Source: Zunongwangia endophytica (lineage in GTDB: Bacteria > Bacteroidota > Bacteroidia > Flavobacteriales > Flavobacteriaceae). Taken from it: 64,000 bases of DNA. Shown here piece after piece: positions 16,510 to 24,668 of this stretch. Below the pieces are notes generated by a model. It saw only the letters and a list, made by a program, of their open reading frames with translations. It was not told the origin of the DNA and made no database searches. Positions within the stretch are counted from its first letter, which is position 1. Each line of letters starts with the position of its first letter. The position numbers and the translations under genes were made by a program. The DNA lies in NCBI RefSeq assembly GCF_030409505.1, contig NZ_JAUFPZ010000002.1, positions 2,611,501 to 2,675,500 on the forward strand, given 5' to 3'.

Positions 16510-17745
16510 CTATTTTTCCTTCGTTACCAAATCTGTAGTATCGGTCTCTACTTCAGCTAAAGAATCATTGTTTTCTTCCGCCACTAACTTTTCAGCTTCC
16601 ATATGTCGCTTTTCCTTAAGATCACTAATTCTGTTTTTGGTTAAATAAAGCATGTCTTTTGCGAGATAATTAGCATCGTCTCCATAATATTTATTCCAAA
16701 ACGCCTGATAATAATTTATTCTGGTATCCAAATCTTTAAAATAATTATCGGCCGCTACTGCGCGCTCATACATTGCACGAATGTTATCTGGATTTTCCTT
16801 TAAGGTCTTCTGAAACCAATCGAATGCTTTTTTGTGGTCTTCCAAATATTTATAGGTTAGCGCTAAACTAAAATATTCGGCATCTATAGGCTGATCTTTA
16901 ATTTTAATCGCCATAAGTAGGTGCAATTCTGAATTTTCAAAATCCCTAGTTTGTGCATATAATTTTCCTAATAAATAATGTGTGCTGGAATTTCCCGGTT
17001 CATACAATAAAGCCTGCTTATAATTTTCAATTGCTTTTTCGAAATTACCATCTTTATAATATGCAAAGGCCAGCTTTGTATGAACAAACTCACTTCCCTG
17101 TCCCAATTCAATAATCTTTTCGTAATGCGGTATCGCCTCATAAAACACCGCCATTGTCGAATACGTTTGTCCTATAATAGAATGCAGTGAGACATTATTC
17201 TCTTTTTTTTCTAATCCAATTGAAGCTAATGCAATAGCTTCCTGATAATCCTTATTTTTAAGTCGGTTTTTTGCAAGTTTATAAAGTGCATTTTGATGAT
17301 AGGTATCAAGCTCCTGTGTTTTTGAAAATAATGCCAAAGCAACACTATCATTTTCCATTCTCTCGTTAGCTAATCCCCGCGAATAATAGAATTGTGCATT
17401 TTTGGGGAAGCGGCTGTTTAACTTAGCAAAAAGACTATCCGCTCTTTCCAGCGCTCCTAAATTCAGTAGCGCTTCGCCGTAATTTAAAGCAGCTAAAACA
17501 CGAGTAGAATCTCTATTTAAAATCTTCTGATAAGTTTCTAATGCCTCAGTATCATTATTATTTGCTTTGTAGTATTTAGCCAAATCTGCAAGTATTCTTA
17601 CTGAAGAAGTATCTTCTTTTTGCATTAAGGTAATAGCCTCCTCGTATTTACCAACAGCATATAAACTATCAGCAATTTTGCTGTTAGACTGGGCTATAGC
17701 AGATGTAGAAATAAAAATTACAATAAGGAACAGATAATTTCTCAT
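16510..17745 (-). CDS. Secreted tetratricopeptide-repeat protein
   Basis: The 411-residue protein has a signal peptide (ISTSAIAQ) and at least nine TPR units of 34 residues, seen as ALLNLGALERADSLFAKL, AIENYKQALLYEPGNSSTHYLLGKLYA-type repeats and AFDWFQKTLKENPDNIRAMYERAV. The last 60 residues are charged. TPR proteins are scaffolds for protein complexes. The gene is separated from the M56 gene by a terminator at 17762, so it has its own transcript. Partner unknown. Confidence 0.88.
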   Translation of the reverse strand: MRNYLFLIVIFISTSAIAQSNSKIADSLYAVGKYEEAITLMQKEDTSSVRILADLAKYYKANNNDTEALETYQKILNRDSTRVLAALNYGEALLNLGALERADSLFAKLNSRFPKNAQFYYSRGLANERMENDSVALALFSKTQELDTYHQNALYKLAKNRLKNKDYQEAIALASIGLEKKENNVSLHSIIGQTYSTMAVFYEAIPHYEKIIELGQGSEFVHTKLAFAYYKDGNFEKAIENYKQALLYEPGNSSTHYLLGKLYAQTRDFENSELHLLMAIKIKDQPIDAEYFSLALTYKYLEDHKKAFDWFQKTLKENPDNIRAMYERAVAADNYFKDLDTRINYYQAFWNKYYGDDANYLAKDMLYLTKNRISDLKEKRHMEAEKLVAEENNDSLAEVETDTTDLVTKEK

Positions 17746-17761
17746 AGCATGATATTAACTG

Positions 17762-17787
17762 AAAAACCTCAGTGTTTTGAGGTTTTT
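17762..17787 (-). terminator. Terminator after the blaI-M56 pair
   Basis: AAAAACCTCA pairs with TGAGGTTTTT around a short loop, with T runs on either strand. It lies between the M56 stop (17818) and the TPR start (17745). Confidence 0.8.
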
Positions 17788-17817
17788 CTTAATTCTAATT
17801 ACTTTTAAACCGTCACT

Positions 17818-19269
17818 CTAATGAAGCTGAAAAACTATTGGTAAAGAATACATTACCGATGTCGCAACACCTCTTTGTTTTCCCGGTTTCATTTGAGGCA
17901 TCAAACTTATTGCCCTTTTAGCTTCATTTTCTAAATCAGGGTGACTTGCTCTAGCCTTAATATCTCTAACATTACCATTTTCATCAATTCGAAATTGAGT
18001 AATTATTCTTGCTGTTTTACCTTCTTCTAGTATTTCTTCTCCAACTCCTAAATCAAAATTATCAACAATAAAATGCTGAACTTTTTCACTCATACACGAC
18101 TTACGAGCTTCGTTAGTTTTCAAGTCTTCACAACCAGGAAATACAGGAACTTCTTCAATAACTGAAAATGGAACATCTGCACCTGATGAAGAATTGAAAG
18201 GCTCAACTTCAACCACATCTTTCTCTTCAAATTGGCCGGCTCCTAATATTTTGTCTTCTACTTCTTTTAGTTTAGTTACTAGTTGAATCTTCTCATCTGA
18301 AGTCAGATTATCCCTACTCTCTATTTTTGAGATTAGGTTATCAATATCATTTGATGGATTTTGCGATGCCACATCACGATCATCAGAACAGGATACGTAA
18401 ATAAGCATCATCGCTAATACTGGCACCACCAGTAAAAACTTGAATTTTGCAATTGCTTTTGATTTTGTCTTCTGTAACATAACTATTCGTTTTTTGATTA
18501 ATGATTGATTGAAAAATTGATTGGTAAATGATAGATTTTGAGTTTCGAAAGCACTATTGAGCAACTGATTAAAATAATGCTTTTTAGAGGTTTGTTTTAG
18601 AACCTGCTCGTCGGCGATAAATTCATGTAATAAAGCTATTCTATTCTGAAAAACATATACCAAAGGATTAAACCAGAATACCACTTTTAGTATTTCAAAA
18701 AACAACAGATCGAAACTGTGTTTTTGCGATACATGAATAAGTTCGTGCGCTAAAATCTGTTCGCGTTCTTCGGCTGAAATTTCGCTTCCTAAGAATACAG
18801 TTTTCAGAAATGTAAAAGCCATTCTGGAATTAGGAATTTCAATAACTCTAAAGTCCTTTTTCTCTTCAGCTTTATACTTAAATAACTTCCCTAATACGCT
18901 CCATCTCTTAAAGAAGAGCAGCAAACTAATTAAAGATCCGAAGCCATATAGTACCAACCACCAATTTATTGCTGTTGCCTTTTCAGCTGTAATATGAACC
19001 GTAGGTAATTGTTCAACTTGCGGCTGGCTCCCTCCTACAAACACCTCGGGTAATTTAATCGTATTATTAATCGCCGTGACGGCAGATGCAGGTAAAACTT
19101 CAGAAAATATACTAAAACTTGCAAAAGGAAGCACTAATGCTAACACGGGAGTTAGCAACAAGTACCAACGGTTTGCCGTAAAAAAGGTTTCCTTTTTCAG
19201 AAACAATTCATACACCAGCAAAAACGCTAATTGAAATAATATTATTTGTAGTACATATTTTAGCATCAC
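17818..19269 (-). CDS. BlaR1-type M56 metallopeptidase with C-terminal TonB domain
   Basis: The 483-residue membrane protein is a BlaR1/MecR1-like sensor peptidase. Four membrane helices lie at about residues 5-24, 35-55, 105-120 and 280-300, and the zinc site HELIH with the following KHSFD lies at about 172-180 in the cytosolic loop. Family members are activated by an envelope signal and then inactivate the partner BlaI repressor by proteolysis. The external C-terminus is not a penicillin-binding domain. It is a TonB-C-like domain (VFPGCEDLKTNEARKSC onwards, ending SLPIVFQLH), so the signal is unlikely to be a beta-lactam. Its ATG shares one base with the blaI stop. Confidence 0.88.
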   Translation of the reverse strand: MMLKYVLQIILFQLAFLLVYELFLKKETFFTANRWYLLLTPVLALVLPFASFSIFSEVLPASAVTAINNTIKLPEVFVGGSQPQVEQLPTVHITAEKATAINWWLVLYGFGSLISLLLFFKRWSVLGKLFKYKAEEKKDFRVIEIPNSRMAFTFLKTVFLGSEISAEEREQILAHELIHVSQKHSFDLLFFEILKVVFWFNPLVYVFQNRIALLHEFIADEQVLKQTSKKHYFNQLLNSAFETQNLSFTNQFFNQSLIKKRIVMLQKTKSKAIAKFKFLLVVPVLAMMLIYVSCSDDRDVASQNPSNDIDNLISKIESRDNLTSDEKIQLVTKLKEVEDKILGAGQFEEKDVVEVEPFNSSSGADVPFSVIEEVPVFPGCEDLKTNEARKSCMSEKVQHFIVDNFDLGVGEEILEEGKTARIITQFRIDENGNVRDIKARASHPDLENEAKRAISLMPQMKPGKQRGVATSVMYSLPIVFQLH

Positions 19270-19628
19270 TATTCATCTTTATTAATTTCTTTTAAAATGG
19301 CTTCCAAATCTTTGGTATCCATTTCGTTTTTCTTCATAAAAAAAGAGACCATACTTTTAAAAGACCCATTAAAGTAATTATTGATAAGCTTATTCATACT
19401 CTGGTCGCTATAAGTCTCCTTCTCTACAATAGGAAAATAGATATATCCCTTCCCCTTTTTTCGATGATCCACAAATGCTTTGTTCTCTAAAATTCTAACA
19501 ATTGTAGACACCGTATTATAAGCCGGTTTTGGCTCTGGCATTTCTTCGATGATCGTTGCAACATTGGCTTCTTTTAGTTGCCAAAGTATTTGCATAATCT
19601 CTTCTTCTGCTTTAGTTAATTGCTTCAT
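19269..19628 (-). CDS. BlaI/MecI/CopY family repressor
   Basis: The 119-residue winged-helix protein has the family layout: TKAEEEIMQILWQL, the recognition helix region KPAYNTVSTIVRIL and the wing DHRKKGKGYIYFP, then a dimerisation helix bundle. It should bind dyad operators as a dimer and be cleaved when the M56 partner is activated. Two inverted repeats lie 45 bases upstream of its start (19673-19690 and 19692-19707), fitting autoregulation. The target of this pair beyond its own operon cannot be told from the window. Confidence 0.92.
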   Translation of the reverse strand: MKQLTKAEEEIMQILWQLKEANVATIIEEMPEPKPAYNTVSTIVRILENKAFVDHRKKGKGYIYFPIVEKETYSDQSMNKLINNYFNGSFKSMVSFFMKKNEMDTKDLEAILKEINKDE

Positions 19629-19672
19629 CTAAATTATTTTATAGGGTCTTTTGTTACTGATAGCGCTAATAT

Positions 19673-19707
19673 AAACTAATCATTTAGTTTAAACTAACAT
19701 ATTAGTT
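19673..19707 (-). promoter_or_regulatory. Two operator-like dyads upstream of blaI
   Basis: Dyad one is AAACTAA-TCAT-TTAGTTT (19673-19690, 7-4-7 bp, perfect). Dyad two is AACTAA-CATA-TTAGTT (19692-19707, 6-4-6, perfect). They lie side by side, and the junction also forms the palindrome TTAGTTTAAACTAA. Spacing and placement fit tandem BlaI-type dimer sites overlapping the promoter; the central TTAGT/ACTAA arms recall ACTA/TAGT arms in other BlaI operators. That this BlaI binds here is inferred. Confidence 0.65.
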
Positions 19708-19842
19708 ATAAATTTCAATATTTAACATTCCTTACATTTTTAACAGGAATCAAATTCAGAATTAACTTTAATAGAAAACTAACATTAATGATTTTAAAAT
19801 ATTCTATATTGAATTGACAAAAATTTGATAGAACCAATTATT

Positions 19843-20631
19843 ATGAAACAGTCTCAAGACCCGAAAAAATTGCCATCAGCAATCGAAAATCTTGAAGTAT
19901 TAAAGAAAAAATTCAGCACTAACAAGCCACTTATTTTTTTGGATTTTGATGGTACTTTGGCGCCCATCGTAGAAAATCACGAAGATGCGGGAATGGATAA
20001 TGAGACTAAAGAAATTGTAAAGCAACTATCCGAAAATTATGCTATTGCCGTAGTTAGCGGTCGAGGCTTAAGTGATGTTCGCAATAAAGTGGGCTTGCAG
20101 GATATTTATTATGCCGGCAGTCACGGATTTGAAATTGCAGGTCCTAATAATTTTGAAAAGGATAATGAGGAAGCGCAAAAAATGCTTCCGGTTTTTGACG
20201 AAATTGAAGAAAAACTTCAGGAAAAATTGAGTGCTATTGAAGGCGTTCGATTTGAACGTAAAAAGTTTACTTTGGCTATTCATTACCGCCAGGTTTCGGA
20301 AGAAAAAATTTCAGAATTTCATTCTATAATCGAAAATGTTGTAGAAGAATATCCAAAATTACATAAAGGCGACGGTAAAAAAGTAGTCGAAATAAAACCT
20401 AATATCGAATGGCATAAAGGAAAAGCGGTTAATTTTCTTCGGAAAGAATTAAGTACAGCAACTAATCCTTTTTCTATTTATCTTGGTGATGACACGACAG
20501 ATGAAGATGCTTTTAGAGAAATGGGAAACGGTTACGGAATTTTAGTGGGAGAGCACGGAAATGATTCTTATGCAGATTACCGTGTAGAAAACATTACAGA
20601 GGTTAAACGCTTTTTAAAAGAGTTACTTTAA
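19843..20631 (+). CDS. otsB: Trehalose-6-phosphate phosphatase
   Basis: The 262-residue protein is a HAD-superfamily phosphatase of the OtsB family, which releases trehalose from trehalose 6-phosphate. Motif I is FLDFDGTLAP (nucleophile D34, D36), motif II VVSGR, and motif III/IV YLGDDTTDEDAF at about residue 222. The conserved GSHGFEI and NIEWHKGKAV of OtsB are present. No trehalose-phosphate synthase gene (otsA) is in the window. The ATG at 19843 is preferred over an in-frame TTG 18 bases upstream. A DUF456 membrane protein follows 23 bases later. Confidence 0.93.
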   Translation: MKQSQDPKKLPSAIENLEVLKKKFSTNKPLIFLDFDGTLAPIVENHEDAGMDNETKEIVKQLSENYAIAVVSGRGLSDVRNKVGLQDIYYAGSHGFEIAGPNNFEKDNEEAQKMLPVFDEIEEKLQEKLSAIEGVRFERKKFTLAIHYRQVSEEKISEFHSIIENVVEEYPKLHKGDGKKVVEIKPNIEWHKGKAVNFLRKELSTATNPFSIYLGDDTTDEDAFREMGNGYGILVGEHGNDSYADYRVENITEVKRFLKELL

Positions 20632-20654
20632 TAGTTTCTTAATAATAAAAACTT

Positions 20655-21161
20655 ATGACATTAATCCTTATTACTTTAGCCGTGATTTTACTAATTGTAG
20701 GAATCGTAGGCAGTGTTTTACCGGTACTTCCCGGTGTACCGATTAGCTGGTTAGGATTATTGGCGTTTTACTTAATTCCTGGTATAGAAATCGATTATTG
20801 GTTTCTTGGGATCACATTAGTTGTTGCCATTACTATCTATATTCTGGAAATGGTAATACCTGCCATGGGCACTAAAAAATATGGCGGTAGCAAAGCGGGA
20901 ATGATTGGTACAACCGTAGGACTTATAGTTGGTATTTTTATTCCGATTCCGTTTGCGATTTTGATAGGACCATTTGTTGGAGCTTTTATCGGCGAAATCA
21001 TAAATAAATCTGATTCTAAAACCGCATTACGTGCTGCTTACGGAAGTTTTATAGGATTTTTAGCTTCTACTTTTATGGAATTTATGGTCGCTCTAATCTT
21101 CTTTGTGCTCTTTCTTTATAAAGGTTGGGGATATCGCGATTTTCTTTTTGGCAATAGCTAG
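20655..21161 (+). CDS. DUF456 family membrane protein
   Basis: The 168-residue protein has four or five membrane helices and the glycine-rich DUF456 signature: VLPVLPGVPISWLGLL near the start, TKKYGGSKAGMIGTTVGLIVGIF in the middle (split here by helix boundaries) and GPFVGAFIGEI. DUF456 proteins are small glycine-zipper membrane proteins of unknown function. It follows otsB and converges with the gene at 21169, leaving seven bases between the stops. Confidence 0.88.
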   Translation: MTLILITLAVILLIVGIVGSVLPVLPGVPISWLGLLAFYLIPGIEIDYWFLGITLVVAITIYILEMVIPAMGTKKYGGSKAGMIGTTVGLIVGIFIPIPFAILIGPFVGAFIGEIINKSDSKTALRAAYGSFIGFLASTFMEFMVALIFFVLFLYKGWGYRDFLFGNS

Positions 21162-21168
21162 AAGTAAC

Positions 21169-22362
21169 TTAAATAAAACGCGGAATAGAAATATAAAACT
21201 TGGTAGCGGCAGTATCTTTTTCTGAAGTTATTTCTATCTGCCCTCCCATAGTCAACACCAGATGTCGTACTAATTTTAATCCCAAACCATAAGCATCCAT
21301 ACCAATCAGCTTTTCATTTGCATTCATATTAGAGTTCATGATATCTGCAATGGCTTCATGAGAAAGGCAAGCTCCTTGCGATTCTACTTGTATACTGAAT
21401 TTTGCCATGTCTGAAATACTGGTATTCTTTAATCCTAAAATCACATTTATCACCGAATCTTCCTTACCAAACTTAATAGCATTGGATATCAAATTACCGG
21501 CTAACTGAACAATTTTTTGTTTTGAAAACTTCAAATTTTGATTCCCAGCTAGTAGTTCAATATTCAATTCTAAATGTTTTGTATTTCCTAAATCAGAAAA
21601 CAGTTCCAGAAGCTTGTTTTTTAAAGCTAATAGTGTGATACTTCCTTTTTCGTAATGAAGAAATTCATTACTATTTTTTTCTAATGAATTTCCTATAATA
21701 TCAATAAGTTCAGAACTACTGCGACCGGCCAGATTAAAATATTTTTTTAGCGTAGCTGAATCACCTTCTTGCTCGGCCAGTTTGCTTAAGCCTAAAATAC
21801 CGCTCACCGGACCTCGAAGTTCGTAACCAAGTTCCCTTTGTGCAGCATGCATATCGTGAAAACGACGATTCACTTCAGCCATTTTTTTTAAAGCTTCCAA
21901 TTTCTCGACAACTTCAGCACCAATTAATTTTAAAAGATATCGCTGATCTTCTGAAATATTCTGTTTCACCTCATCAATAATACACAAAGCACCAATAGCA
22001 TTCCCTGCGGCAGATTTTAAAGGAAGTCCTAAATAATAACAGTACTTTTTGTCTAAAGGCACATCAAAACGATCATCATCCCTAAAATTATCTACTTCAA
22101 AAAACTCATCCTGACCTATCGTATATTGACAAACCGACTGTTCCCTGCGCATCACACCGGTTTCCATACCGTTGGCGGCAATAGACCATTGCCAATAAGA
22201 ATCTAAAATATTCACTAAGGATAGATTGGCTCCGGTAATTTTAGAGGCCATCTTTGTTAAATTTTCAAACATTTCTTGAAGACTCTGGTAATCCAGATCG
22301 AGTTGAGAAACTTCAAGAACTCTTTTAAATTCCTCTTCGGAAGAATCGTTAGGTGCTATCAT
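21169..22362 (-). CDS. GAF-domain histidine-kinase-like protein lacking the phospho-histidine
   Basis: The 397-residue protein has an N-terminal GAF domain (about residues 35-165) and a kinase-type C-terminus. In the dimerisation helix the usual HELR is GYELRGPVSG: the phosphoacceptor histidine is tyrosine (Y180, codon TAC), which I confirmed on the minus strand. The N-box GNLISNAIKFG and the GLGL ATP-lid motif are kept, but the DxGxG box is degraded to ESQGACL. It is thus probably not an ordinary autokinase; it may bind ATP, sense through GAF, and regulate another protein. No membrane helix and no adjacent response regulator are seen. Confidence 0.85.
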   Translation of the reverse strand: MIAPNDSSEEEFKRVLEVSQLDLDYQSLQEMFENLTKMASKITGANLSLVNILDSYWQWSIAANGMETGVMRREQSVCQYTIGQDEFFEVDNFRDDDRFDVPLDKKYCYYLGLPLKSAAGNAIGALCIIDEVKQNISEDQRYLLKLIGAEVVEKLEALKKMAEVNRRFHDMHAAQRELGYELRGPVSGILGLSKLAEQEGDSATLKKYFNLAGRSSSELIDIIGNSLEKNSNEFLHYEKGSITLLALKNKLLELFSDLGNTKHLELNIELLAGNQNLKFSKQKIVQLAGNLISNAIKFGKEDSVINVILGLKNTSISDMAKFSIQVESQGACLSHEAIADIMNSNMNANEKLIGMDAYGLGLKLVRHLVLTMGGQIEITSEKDTAATKFYISIPRFI

Positions 22363-22619
22363 GATGTTGGTTAAAAATCAGATTAAATTACACAATATCA
22401 GCAATATATACAACTATTATTATTGATATGCTATTCTGCACCAGAAGATAAAGGAACTCATCATTATCCAAAAAACTAAAAATTCTAGTTTGATTAAATT
22501 TTATGTTAATAGCATAAAGAACTCATAACTATATAATTAACAAAGGTTTATATGCAATTATATCTATCGTTTTAGAACGCTTAACTAATTTTACTTTTAA
22601 ACCAACAAGAACTATTGTT

Positions 22620-23291
22620 ATGAAAAAGAACCTAATTAAACTATCAGTATTAGCCTTTGGCTTTACAAGTATTATAAGTCTATCATCTTGCAAAAACACA
22701 AATTCAGACGCTGAAATGGACACGCAAGCAGATGAAGAAATGGATATGCAAAATGAAACAACAGACAATTCTTATCCAACCAATGCTACCGCAGAATATT
22801 TAACCTATGTAGATCGTGGGGGTGATTATGGTGACGATATGGAAGAAAAATTATATACCAGAGAAGCTTTAAATAAACTGGCTGCTGCTGTAAAAGAGAA
22901 ATCACAAGATCTTAACGCTAAACCTAGTGATAGCCTAAATGCTATTACAACTGAAATGGATGGTGATATGGATGAAGCAGATACCACAATTACTACCAAT
23001 AATTTATATAGTAAAGGACAGGTTATCGTTGGAGTATTAGAAAACCTTCAGAAAGATAATTACCCAGACCTATCGAATGAGGTTATGGAATTAAAAGAAA
23101 GTTGGAAAAAGCTTAAAGCAACTAAAAAAACAGATTATACAAATACCGATGTAAGCGCATTTTTTGATGATGCAGCAGATTTATTAGAAGAAATGATTAC
23201 TGAAACCCCAAACGGAAATATTTCTGCAAGTTATAGCAGTAAGGATTCTACCGTGTACAGTAAACAAGCTGACACCATTGAAGTAAACTAA
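22620..23291 (+). CDS. Hypothetical acidic lipoprotein
   Basis: The 223-residue product starts with a lipoprotein signal (MKKNLIKLSVLAFGF, lipobox LSSC). A strongly acidic methionine-rich stretch follows, then a mostly helical domain of about 140 residues (YLYT-REALNKLAAAVKEK, VIVGVLENLQKDNYP, FFDDAADLLEEMI). I do not recognise the family. Helical lipoproteins of this kind are common in Flavobacteriaceae envelopes. It is a single-gene unit with its own terminator at 23315. Confidence 0.75.
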   Translation: MKKNLIKLSVLAFGFTSIISLSSCKNTNSDAEMDTQADEEMDMQNETTDNSYPTNATAEYLTYVDRGGDYGDDMEEKLYTREALNKLAAAVKEKSQDLNAKPSDSLNAITTEMDGDMDEADTTITTNNLYSKGQVIVGVLENLQKDNYPDLSNEVMELKESWKKLKATKKTDYTNTDVSAFFDDAADLLEEMITETPNGNISASYSSKDSTVYSKQADTIEVN

Positions 23292-23314
23292 TAAAAGACT
23301 TCTTAGAAAAATTA

Positions 23315-23340
23315 AAGCCGCCTTTTGGCGGTTTTTTTTT
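23315..23340 (+). terminator. Terminator after the acidic lipoprotein gene
   Basis: AAGCCGCC, loop TTTT, GGCGG followed by ten T. A compact strong rho-independent terminator between converging genes. Confidence 0.93.
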
Positions 23341-23344
23341 CGCC

Positions 23345-24040
23345 CTAACTTAAAAACCATTCTAAAATATAAGGCGCCAGTAAAGCGGTAATTATACCAT
23401 TAATGCACATTGCCAAACCACTATAAGTCCCGGCAAATTGGTCTATTTCGAAAGCTTTAGCAGTTCCTATTCCATGCGCCGAAGTGCCTAAAGCAGATCC
23501 TATCGCCTTATTATTTCTTATACCTGTCACTTTTAAAACATAGGGCCCAAAAGCATTTCCTAAAATGCCGGTAACAATTACAATACCTGCAGTTATTTCT
23601 GGAAGTCCGTTAGTTATTTTTGCGATTTCAATGGCTATTGGTGTAGTTACAGATTTGGCGACTAACGATCTACTCAGAATTTCAGGAACTTGCCATAGCA
23701 TTAGTATTGCTAAAACGCTAAGCATGCCCGTAATTCCTCCAGCAAATACAGCGATTAAAAAAACTTTCAAATCTCGTTTAACTTCTTCTAGTTTTTCATA
23801 CAGAAATACACCCAAGGCGACTACAGAAGGTCCCAGAAAGAAACTGATATATTTCCCTCCTTCATCATAAGTTTCAAAATCGATATTAAAAATTAGTAAA
23901 ACCGCTATTATTAGTAAAACTGAAATCAATACGCGATTAAATATAACGTAATTGAATTTGCTTTTTATTTTTCCTGAAAGGAAATAAGCAATTAAGGTAA
24001 GAGTTATTCCAAATATTGGCTGAAGTAAAAATGGTTTCAT
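23345..24040 (-). CDS. lrgB: LrgB family membrane protein
   Basis: The 231-residue polytopic protein fits LrgB/CidB: FFLGPSVVALGVFLYE, KSVTTPIAIEIA and GSALGTSAHGIGTAKAFEID are family motifs. With LrgA it forms a membrane system linked in Firmicutes to control of murein hydrolase export and in plants (PLGG1) to glycolate/glycerate transport. The start overlaps the lrgA stop by four bases (ATGA), so the two are co-translated. The role in this organism is not shown by the sequence. Confidence 0.92.
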   Translation of the reverse strand: MKPFLLQPIFGITLTLIAYFLSGKIKSKFNYVIFNRVLISVLLIIAVLLIFNIDFETYDEGGKYISFFLGPSVVALGVFLYEKLEEVKRDLKVFLIAVFAGGITGMLSVLAILMLWQVPEILSRSLVAKSVTTPIAIEIAKITNGLPEITAGIVIVTGILGNAFGPYVLKVTGIRNNKAIGSALGTSAHGIGTAKAFEIDQFAGTYSGLAMCINGIITALLAPYILEWFLS

Positions 24041-24372
24041 TTTTTATCCAGTTTTTGAAATAAAAATCCGGTGATATAAAGTGAAAGCAATGTACTAAAT
24101 ACAACTGCAGTAGTAACAGGAATCCAGTATTCTGCAATCAAATTAGCATATACCATCAAACCCACTCCGTAGGGAATAAAAAAGACTACCATATACTTTA
24201 CTAAAACATCTGAAGCTGGTTTTACATCTTCTAATTTTACCAGTTTGAAGAGCAAGGCTAAAAAAATAAGCAGCATTCCTATAATATTACCCGCTACAGG
24301 TATATCTAATAGATAATGGATTAATTCACCCAAAAGCAGAAAACCAAAAATATAGATTAGCGATTTCAACAT
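24037..24372 (-). CDS. lrgA: LrgA/CidA family membrane protein
   Basis: The 111-residue protein has four membrane helices and the LrgA family motif VAGNIIGMLLIFLAL followed by KYMVVFFIPYGVGLM. It is holin-like and partners with LrgB. I take the ATG at 24370-24372: a longer frame from 24420 adds residues unlike the family, and the chosen ATG shares its A with the stop of a 56-residue ORF just upstream (TAATG), the same coupling used elsewhere in this window. Confidence 0.9.
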   Translation of the reverse strand: MLKSLIYIFGFLLLGELIHYLLDIPVAGNIIGMLLIFLALLFKLVKLEDVKPASDVLVKYMVVFFIPYGVGLMVYANLIAEYWIPVTTAVVFSTLLSLYITGFLFQKLDKK

Positions 24373-24542
24373 TATTGATAAATATATTGAAGATCGGCAT
24401 GATGTAATTTTAATGAGCAATCATATATTTCTTCGGAAAGAATAGTTGTATTGCGCAAATGAAAGTAGAGCGCTTCAGCCGGTTCACCTTTTTGCCCTTT
24501 AACGTTTTTGTTCTTTGTTTCTGCCAGAATATAAAAGCGCAT
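24372..24542 (-). CDS. Small 56-residue ORF coupled to lrgA
   Basis: This short frame reads MRFYILAETK at its start and ends LQYIYQ, with TAA at 24374-24372 overlapping the lrgA ATG as TAATG. It is soluble in character, with no signal or membrane helix. The layout resembles the spacing of real coupled genes in this window. I know no family for it. It could be a small regulator of the LrgAB pair or a chance frame; the exact start-stop overlap favours a gene. Confidence 0.55.
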   Translation of the reverse strand: MRFYILAETKNKNVKGQKGEPAEALYFHLRNTTILSEEIYDCSLKLHHADLQYIYQ

Positions 24543-24668
24543 AGTTTAAAACTAATCTGAAATATGAATTTGCAATATATAAATTCAGTAATCCAAAATG
24601 AAAGATGTGGATTTTTTTATATCATGATTAAGTTTACGAACTTTGGAAACAACGCTACAAAACAAAAA

